DNA of 64,000 bases, from contig CANXME010000231.1 of NCBI GenBank assembly GCA_948144175.1, positions 58,336 to 122,335 on the forward strand. The letters run 5' to 3'. A model generated the notes under the pieces. That model ran no database searches. It was not told where the DNA came from and worked only from the letters and a program-made list of their open reading frames with translations. The position numbers and the translations under genes were made by a program. Shown here piece after piece: positions 56,801 to 64,000 of this stretch. The stretch is from Closterium sp. NIES-65. Taxonomy: Eukaryota > Streptophyta > Zygnematophyceae > Desmidiales > Closteriaceae. The stretch's first letter is position 1. Every line of letters begins with the position of its first letter.

Positions 56801-59800
56801 CGGGGGGACAGCTTGTCCGCAGACAAGTCTGCGAACAAACGCTCGAGATCCCCAGACCCGAAACGCAGACGCATCGCCAACCTTCCCCGTCCACCGCAAG
56901 GTGGGGGAGGTCTCCTGCAAGGAGACCCGGGGCTGAAGGTTGAGCTGATGCGCTGCGTACTGAACCGCAAACGGCCACAGAAAATGGGGGGCAGCGGCAT
57001 GGATCATGGACGTACGAGCGACGTCCATGACCATGCCAATGCGGCGCTCAGCAATCCCATTTTCGCTGTGGTGAGGTCGGAAGCGTGAAGGTCTGGCGGA
57101 TGCCCTCTGCACGACAGAAGGCTCTTAGACGGGCAGAGGAAAACTCCCCGCCTCTGTCAGAGTGCAGACGCAGAACAGGAAAGTCCGAGCCGAAACTCTC
57201 TCTGAGCTGGAGACGAGCTGCGCGGATCCAGTCGATCAACACCTCATTGACGTCACCCTTGCTGCGCAAGAGGAACACCGTGGTGTAACGCGAGTAGTCG
57301 TCAACCACCAACATGAAGTAACGCTCGTGACCCTGGCCACAGACGCGGGCGGGGGCCCCACACGTATGTGTGAAGAGTCTGCAGCGGAGCCTCTGTCGGA
57401 GGAAACTTGGAGGACTGAGGGGCGGCGCGCTGCCGCCCCTCGACGCAGGGGACGCAAGTAGGGGCAGGCCCCGGAGGTAGGGGAGATAGGGATCGGGGAG
57501 ACCAGAGACAAGGACACGGGAGGCCATGCCTCGGAGACGAGGCAGGGAGGGGTGACCAAGGCGGTGGTGCCAAAGGAGAGTCTTGTGGGATAGGAGACGA
57601 TACGAGCAGGGAGCAGACTCAGGACCAGACCTGGACGCTGCAGCAAACACCTGACTCGACGCAGCTACCTTACCAGACTCAGCAACCGGAGGAGACTCAG
57701 TAGTCAGTGTGTACAGGCTCGATCCCGGCTGACGGGTAAACGTGGCCAAGTGTCGGCCCGTCCGAGCACACGTGCAGTGGGTCACCCGCTGACTCGCAGG
57801 AGTGAACTGGTCAACCCCCCTATCCTGTAGGTCAGCTCCACTCACCAAGTTCGTAGAGAACGAGGGGAGGTAGAGACCTGACAGGGTGCCCGAGGGGGCT
57901 GCCGAGCACGGTAAGACAGTGGAGAAGCTAGCAAGGACAGGACCCCTAGAGGGGTCCGCCAGGGAGACCGCAACTGGCCGACTAAGCTGCGTAAGCGTGG
58001 TGCAGTCTCAAAAGAAGGAGCGGGAAGCACCCGAGTCAAGGGTGAAGGTGTGTAAGGCCTGAGCCGACGTGGTACCTGAGAGAGCAGACTCACCAGCATC
58101 TGGGGCAGCAGACGCACTAGCACCTAGAGCAACCGCCTCACCAGCACCTAGAGCAGCAGCCTCAATGCCCGGTTCAGGCGGAACACACAGGTAACAGTCA
58201 CCCTCATCACTAGTAGACACAACATACATGGCAGCAAGAATAGCATCATAATCAAGATCAAAGATAGCAACCCCCGCCCTAGACAGCTCTTCCCAGCGAG
58301 GGATCTCAGTGGCGTCAGGGAACTGGTGACGCCACGCATCCGTCAGGCGGCCGGAGCAGCGCTGGGTGGAGTGCGGGCCCCCGCACTGCTCACCAGCGCG
58401 GTCGCCGGTACGGAGGACGTAGGTGCAGGGACCAGTACCCCCACCTCGCTGATGCCCCGCGTACCACTCACGAAGCTGCTGGGGGGACGGGGTCTCACGA
58501 CTGCGCTGCTGCTGCTGGCGCGGACCACCACCGGAACCTCTCCTCTGCGCAGTGCCGCGGACCAGCTCCACCGCTGCCGCCGCCGCCTCCCCCACCTCCG
58601 CCACCTCCGCCACCTCCGCTCCCTCCGCCACCGCCTCCGCCTCCTCCGCCTCCACTGCTGCCACCAACACCTCCACCCCCGCCACCACTCCCACCACCAC
58701 CCCCACCCCCTCCACTGCCTCCACTGTCAGAGGTCCACTGGTGAACCCCGATTGATCCTATGGAAGGGTTACAGGCACGTTGGCCTGGGGGGTTATGGGC
58801 GCACTTACCCGCTACACAAACAAGCCCTTTTATCCCAATGGTCTAGTGGTTGGGATTCTCACATGGTCTCAGAGTGAAGGTCTCGGGTTCGAATCCCGGT
58901 GTGTGCACTTCGGGCATCCCAGTGCGGGGGGGTGTCAGAGGTCCACTGTTGATCCCCGATTGATCCTATGGAAGGGTTACAGGCATGTTGGCCTTGGGGG
59001 TTATGGGCGCACTTACCCGCTACACAAACAAGCCCTTTTATCCCAATGGTCTAGTGGTTGGGATTCTGACATCCACCACCACCTCCACCGCCCCCGCCAG
59101 CCCCTCCAGCGCCCTTGCCCCCCTTGCCCTTTCCGGTGCGGCGTCTCCCGCTAGGGGCAGACGCAGCGCCGACCGACTCGAAGCCAACGAGGTCGGCCGC
59201 AAGCAGCAGAAGCAACAGAGGGCAAGAGGGGGGAGGGGGAACACCCCTCAAAGACGGGGGTGCAAGGGTCACCACAAGAGGCTCCTACAGCGACTCTGCT
59301 CTTCTATACTGCTAGGAGGCGCTCCTCGAGGAGGTCAACGGTGAGTTTGGTGGGGCAAACAGAGAGGAAGTGGTCCCTGACTAAGCGAAGGGAGTCAGGG
59401 AGCCGGGTGACTATGTAGTAGAGGGTGATGTACATGGGGGGGTGGGTTCTTGGCACAGAACTCAGCAGGAAGCGCAGCGCGGTAGCGAGTGTCACTAGTG
59501 CGAAGGTGCGTAATGAGGTCAGGACTATGGGAAAGGCAGCAAGGTCAGGGAACAGGTACGGCAGCATGAGGCGGCTAAGCGCAGAAGTGGCAGGGAAGAG
59601 TAGCGTGCAACTACAGCGTCGTACAAGGTCTTAGCACTCTCGTACTGGCTAAAGTGCGCACGCTCAGTGGTCAGTAAGTGGCGACGCAAAGCAAGACGGG
59701 CAGCAGCATCGCGTGTGGCCCACTATGAGCGAACAGTGCTGTCAGCATCAGTAGGCGGGGCAGGAGAGGCACCAGAGGTGAGATCGAACAGAGAGAGTCC

Positions 59801-59905
59801 GTCTGCCCTATCGCACTGTAGGAACAGCCGGAGGTCATCGACCCAGACCTCAAAGTCAACAGCACGACCCTCAGCATCAAAGGTAAGGATACTGGGGGTA
59901 GCCAT
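53877..59905 (-). pseudogene. copia A copy 3 gag-pol remnants
   Basis: Gag starts at ATG 59905 (FEVWVDDLRLFL, with the Trp that is a stop in copy 2). Gag zinc motif and protease are at 58724-58008, pre-integrase and integrase at 57848-57048 and 57112-56605, the hinge and pre-RT segment at 56568-55322, and RT fragments at 55233-54829 and 54976-54452. RNase H is at 54448-53877. At least seven frame changes separate these blocks. The RT block between FHTFSP and WYPVEPPR lacks the LDF-TAFLQG motif, a deletion of about 60 codons. Confidence 0.85.
58725..59071 (+). mobile_element. TRIM 1: 347-bp miniature LTR retrotransposon
   Basis: Two 139-bp LTRs (58725-58863 and 58933-59071) start TGTCAGAGGTCCACTG and end CTCACA or CTGACA. 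The target duplication TCCAC is perfect (58720-58724 and 59072-59076). The PBS-like TGGTCTCAGAGTG (58864-58876) adjoins the 5' LTR, and a G-run lies before the 3' LTR. The interior is only 69 bp and non-coding. A box TGGTCTAGTGG starts at 58839 in the LTR; B box GGTTCGAATCC is 58886-58896 in the interior. Same family as TRIM 2, opposite strand. Confidence 0.94.
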
Positions 59906-59909
59906 GTCT

Positions 59910-60855
59910 ACAGTGGTCTAGCAGGGAGTGATCCCACCAGTACGAGTAAGTAGGGCCGGGGGCGCGCCGGTAGAAACAGTAGTAGCTCGACGGTAGGGCG
60001 GCTTCGCCGGCTCGGCTGCTGTGGCGGCTCGGCGGATCGGTTGCTGGGCGGCTCGGCGGCTCGGCTGCTGGGCGACTCGGCGGCTCGGCTGTTGGGCGGT
60101 TCGGCTGCTGGGCGGCTCGGCTGCTGGGCGGCTCGGCTGCTGGGCGGCTTGGCGGCTCGGCGGCTTGGTGGCTCGGCTGCTCAGCTGCTGGGCGGCTCAG
60201 CGGTGAAGGGGCTTGGTAGAGGCGGCGACGGGTCCTGGTAGAGGCGGCGATGGGGCGCGAAGGTCGGCGACGGGGCCGGCAGAGGCGGCGACCGGGGGCC
60301 GCGAAAGAGCGACGTCGGGGCCGCTAGGGGCGGCGACGGGGCCGCGAAGGGCGGCGAGGTGGCCGCGAAGGGCGGCGACGAGGCCTCTTGGGGCGGCGAC
60401 GGGGCGTTAGGGGCGGCGACGGGGCCGCAGATGGGCCGCAAAGGGGCCTAGAGGGGCGGCGACGAGGCCGCGCAGGGCCGTAAGGGGCCTAGAGGGGCGG
60501 CGATGGGGCCGCTAGGAGCGGCAACGAGGCCCGCGAAAGGGGCCGCGAGGGGCCTAGAGGGGCGGCGACGGGGCCTAGAGCGGCGGCGACGGGGCCGCGA
60601 AGGGGCCGTGAGGGGCCTAGAGGGGCGGCGACGGGCCCTAGAGGGACGGCTACAGGGCCGCGGAAGGGGCCGTGAGGGGCCTAGAGGGGCGGGCGACGGG
60701 GCCGCAAAGGACGGCGACGGGGCCGCTAAGGGTGGCGCTCGGGGCCGTGGGAGGGGCCGCTAAGGGAGCGCGACTTAAGGGCGGCCTACGGGGCGCGCCC
60801 TCGGGTAGGAAAAATCGAGTTAGGTGGTGGGCCCTGAGAAGCGTTCCCACGAGGG
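59910..60855 (-). repeat. GC-rich 5' leader of copia A copy 3
   Basis: GGCGGCTCGGCTGCT and GGCGGCGACGGGGCCGC repeats between gag and the PBS, non-coding. It is similar in style to the interior of the LTR element at 30069-31827. Confidence 0.8.
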
Positions 60856-60998
60856 AACCTGCTCTATACCATGTGAAGAATGAGGGAAATGAATGAACTA
60901 GCAAGCAGGTGGGTACAAGTAGGAAAACCTAGAAATGTTGTACTCCATATAGTCTACCCCACTAAAGCCTACACAGACTATAGCATATAAGTTTGACA

Positions 60999-61264
60999 CA
61001 TCTGGCAGCAGCCAAAACAACATCGGCAGCAGCAGAGACAACATCGGCAGCAGCAGAAGAAACAACATCGGCACCAATCGCGGGTCCTTCAACTGCACGG
61101 GCTCCAATCGACGACGACATTCCACCGACTCCTGCGCAACAATTGAACCCAACACCACGAGAAGTACATCGAAGCGCAAACTTCACCGCAAGCTTCTACT
61201 CCAACTCCGACTTGTACCGTCGCTCACCCGGACATCGAGCTGGCGAAGACATCTGGCACGCATG
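60999..61264 (+). pseudogene. copia B tail fragment after copia A copy 3
   Basis: It resumes the AAAETTS-coding repeats, then APIAGPSTARAPIDDDIPP and a TGA at 61262-61264. It matches no domain but is continuous with the copia B sequence left of the insertion. Confidence 0.6.
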
Positions 61265-61400
61265 AATGGGACATCCAAGCAACACAGTGTTAAATAACAC
61301 AATCAGAGCAGGAGTGCTCGACAAGGACTAACTGCTCCTAACCGACGGAAGCGAACTTCGACGAGCTCGTGGAACGTGCTTTACTGCCCCGAAGCTCGGG

Positions 61401-64000
61401 GCACACTCACCCCCGACGGACGGAGGACAGACAGACTCAGACTCAGCGACAAGACTAGCAGCGTAGTCTGGACGACAGCTAGCAGCAAAGTCGACGAGCT
61501 CAACAACTAGGGCAAACGCAGCAGTGGACTAAAAAGAAGGGTCAGTGACGACAGTAGCAAGGAGACGCGTAACAGTAGGACTGGCAGCACGAAGAGAGTC
61601 CGACTCCAGGTCGGCAAGAGCAGGAAGAGAAGACTCAGGAGTGAGAAGGCAAAGGGGCACGCAGAGGAGCAGTGGACGGACGTAGAGACATCCAAATGCG
61701 TGCCAGGGACAGGAGGAGGACGCTGACGCGAACTGCGACCACTAGTGCGAGCAGCACGGACAGGCGACGCAGGGCGAGACCCAGGCTCACGACGCTTAGC
61801 AAGACCTCCAGTAGGACCAGTGTAGGGAGACGGAGCAGGCAGTGGGGAGGCCGGCTTGTAACTGTAACTGCGACGGGACAGGCTGTGGACACTCTAAGGG
61901 AGGAGGACCAGTAGAAGACGGGAAGGAGGAGACCAAGAACCTGCTGAAGGAGGCGGAACGACGTACGGGCGAGGCCGCGCGTCGACTCCAGACACAGCAG
62001 GGACAGCACCAGCACCCCCAGTAGCAGCACCAGCACCTGTAGCAGCTCCAGCTCCAGTACCTCCAGCAGCACCAGTAGTACCCCCAGCAGGACCGCCTCC
62101 AGGACCGACAGCAGTAGCCTCCGCGCCAACACCCGCAGCAGCTCCAGCTCCAGAAGTACCCGCAGGCCCAGCAGCTCCAGTACTCCCACTACGAGCACCT
62201 CCGGGACCCGTGGCACCAGCTCCCTTAGTAGCAACAGAACCTCCTGTACCCGCAGCACCTCCAGCTCCAGCAGCTCGCCTCCAGCGCCGGGCAAACCACT
62301 CACGCAGCTCCTGTTGAGAGAGTGGCTCCCGGCAAGACGAAGCACCCGGAGAACCGCCAGGCACAGCACCAGCAGGCCCAGCTCCCTCAGGCTCCGCACC
62401 CCCAGGCTCAGTACCTCCAGGCGTAGCACCCCCAGGCTCAGCACCCCCAGGCTCAGCACCCCCAGGCGTAGCACCCCCAGGCTCAGCACCCCCAGACTCA
62501 GCACCCCCAGTAGTAGCACCCCAGGAGTAGCACCCACACGCTCAGCACCCCCAGAGTCAGCACCCCCAGGCCCAGTATCCTCAGCAGCACCAGAGTCACC
62601 AGGAACCTCGACAGGCTCGACTGCGTCTACCTGGGACACACCTGAAGGGGCAGGACCCTGAGGGGGGAGGGGGTCTACCGGGGGGGGACCTGGCACAAGG
62701 AAGAGCGGTGGCGGGGGGAGGGACGGAGTGCGGTAGGGGAAGAGGCGGTAGTAGGGGACCGACTCGTCAAACGTGACGTCCTGGGAGGACAGAACACGAC
62801 GAGAGGTGGGGTGGTAGAACTGCCACCCTGGCGCGTCAGGGGGGAAGCCAAGGAAGACGCAAGGAGCAGCACGAGGGGACAGCTTGTCCGCAGACAAGTC
62901 GCGGACAAACGCCCGAGATCCCCAGACACGGAACGCAGACGCATGCCTACCTTCCCCGTCCACAGCAAAGCTGGGGAGGTCCCCGTCATGGAGACCCTGG
63001 GGTGAAGGTTGATCTGATGCGCCGCGTACTGAACCGCAAACGGCCATAGAAAATGGGGGCAGCCGCATGCATCATGGACGTACGGGTGACGTCCATGACC
63101 ATGCCAATGCGGCGCTCAGCAATCCCATTTTGGTGTGGAGAGTCCGGAAGCGTAAAGTTCTGGCGAATGCCTCGCGCATGACAGTAGGCTCGCAGAAGGC
63201 CAGAGGAGAACTCTCCGCCTCGGTCAGAGTGAAGACGCAGAACAGGAAAGTCCGAGCCGAAGCTCCTCCTGAGCTGGAGACGAGCTGCGCGGATCCAGTC
63301 GATCAACACCCCAGTGACATCACCCTTGCAGCGCAAGGGGAAGACTGTGGTGTAACGCGAGTAGTCGTCAACCACCAGTAGAAGTAGCGCTCGTGACCCT
63401 GTCCACGGACGCGGGCCGGGCCCCACACGTCCATGTGAAGCGTCTGCAGCGGGGCGTCTGTCGGGGAAACTGAAAAGAGTGAGGGGCAGCCCGCAGCCGC
63501 CCCTCGACACAGGGGACGCAGGTGGGGCCAGGCCCCGGAGGAAGGGGAGGGAGGGACCGGAGAAGACCAGAGACAAGGACACGGGAGGCCATGCCTCGGA
63601 GACGAGGCAGGGAGGGGTGACCAAGGCGGTGGTGCCAGAGGAGAGTCTCGTGAGACAGGAGGGGACACGAGTAGGGGCAGACTCAGGACCAGACCTGGAT
63701 GCTGCAGCAAACACCTGACCCGACGCAGCTACCTGACGAGACGCAGGGACAGGAGGAGACTCAGTGGTCAGGGTGTACAGGCTCGACCCCGGCCCGACGC
63801 GTAAACGTGGCCAGGTGTCGGCCTGTGCGAGCGTCCGAGCAGTGGTCACCCACTGACTCGCAGGAGTAAAGTGGGTGAACCCTCGGATCCTGTGGTCAGC
63901 ACCACTCACCAAGTTCGTAGAGAACGAGGGAGGTAAAGAACCAGACAAGGTGCCCAGAGGGGCCGCCGGACACGGGAGGACAGTGGAGAAGTGAGAAGGA
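61401..64000 (-). mobile_element. Ty1/copia element, copia A copy 4, RT end missing and window-truncated
   Basis: Minus-strand homology to copy 2 starts abruptly at 61401, at the point just before RT (copy 2 position about 36978). RT, RNase H and the 3' LTR are therefore absent. Pre-RT and hinge (61401-62600, GGAEP-type repeats 62370-62580), integrase (63300-62640, DDE blocks over two frames) and pre-integrase (63948 downward) follow. The element continues past the window end. Several frameshifts show it is dead. Confidence 0.88.

Larger units (their letters stand above)
53555..60998 (-). mobile_element. Ty1/copia element, copia A copy 3, full length but decayed
   Basis: LTRs are 53555-53679 and 60872-60998 (a few substitutions and indels apart). 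The target duplication is CATCG versus CATCT, one base changed. The PBS TGGTATAGAGCAGG (rc of 60858-60871) is the same as in copy 2. The gag-pol order is that of copy 2 but is split by many frameshifts and deletions, for example loss of part of RT around 55040. TRIM 1 is inserted in its gag poly-Gly region. The element landed inside the AAAETTS repeat of copia B. Confidence 0.93.
50641..61400 (+). mobile_element. copia B: decayed copia-like element hosting TRIM 2 and copia A copy 3
   Basis: A probable 5' LTR (50641-51052, TGTCAAAACACC to CCCAACA) is followed by the PBS TGGTATGAGAGC (51053-51064, one mismatch to the initiator-Met site) and gag. Protease (52565-52762) and pre-integrase-like (53228-53400) remnants follow in shifting frames. 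Integrase core, RT and RNase H are absent. A segment coding AAAETTS repeats and a Ser/Thr/Pro-rich tail ends at 61264. No 3' LTR is seen, because copia A copy 4 begins abruptly at about 61401. The left LTR boundary is inferred from TG...CA plus the PBS only. Confidence 0.65.

Noticed and set aside
58831-58910. Genuine tRNA-Glu gene
   Set aside because: A and B boxes are present, but the acceptor and anticodon stems do not pair, and the segment lies across the LTR end and PBS of a TRIM.

Overview
This is a eukaryotic nuclear window, almost certainly from a streptophyte (green plant or charophyte alga). The evidence is a UBP3/UBP4-type ubiquitin protease, a U-box/ARM E3 ligase, a kinase of the plant RLCK/U-box-kinase type with a DVG motif, GT-AG introns, and Ty1/copia and chromodomain Ty3/gypsy retrotransposons primed by initiator tRNA-Met. 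Host genes are GC-rich and full of triplet and minisatellite expansions. A desmid-like alga such as Closterium would fit, but the sequence alone cannot prove a genus.

Layout. 1-6.4 kb: the 3' part of a UBP3/4-like deubiquitinase in which nearly every exon edge has been amplified in tandem. It is followed by about 122 CTG triplets. 6.4-9.6 kb: no recognisable gene. 9.7-16.4 kb: a long low-complexity host gene (three exons deduced) running in frame into a Ser/Thr kinase domain. 16.5-18.0 kb: a stray kinase-tail copy and a SINE with a 17-bp target duplication. 18.0-23.5 kb: a 5'-truncated, decayed copia element (copy 1). 23.5-26.1 kb: a decayed paralogue of the kinase plus extra copies of its tail. 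26.9-28.0 kb: a secreted Gly/Pro-rich protein gene with an in-frame stop.

28.9-44.7 kb is one nested stack. A DNA element with about 275-bp terminal inverted repeats (28934-44654) was hit by a chromodomain gypsy element (30007-44593). That element was hit in its 5' LTR by a non-autonomous LTR element (30069-31827) and in its RNase H region by a nearly intact copia element (copy 2, 34943-42441, minus strand). All three LTR insertions have perfect 5-bp target duplications.

44.9-48.7 kb: a U-box/ARM E3 ligase gene on the minus strand, with a tiny last exon. 48.7-50.6 kb: nothing recognisable. 50.6-61.4 kb: a second nest. A decayed copia-like element of another family (copia B, plus strand) carries a 377-bp TRIM (52849-53225) and a 7.4-kb copia A copy (copy 3, 53555-60998, minus), which itself carries a 347-bp TRIM (58725-59071). 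61.4-64 kb: copia A copy 4, missing its RT end and running off the window.

The most interesting signals are four. (1) Two TRIMs have a tRNA-like Pol III A-box/B-box pair that straddles the LTR-PBS junction. (2) A recurring AGTCGACT-centred palindrome sits exactly between the halves of four imperfect tandem duplications in host genes. (3) Exon edges together with their splice donors are amplified across the host genes. (4) A non-autonomous LTR element shares the GC-rich leader of the copia A family.
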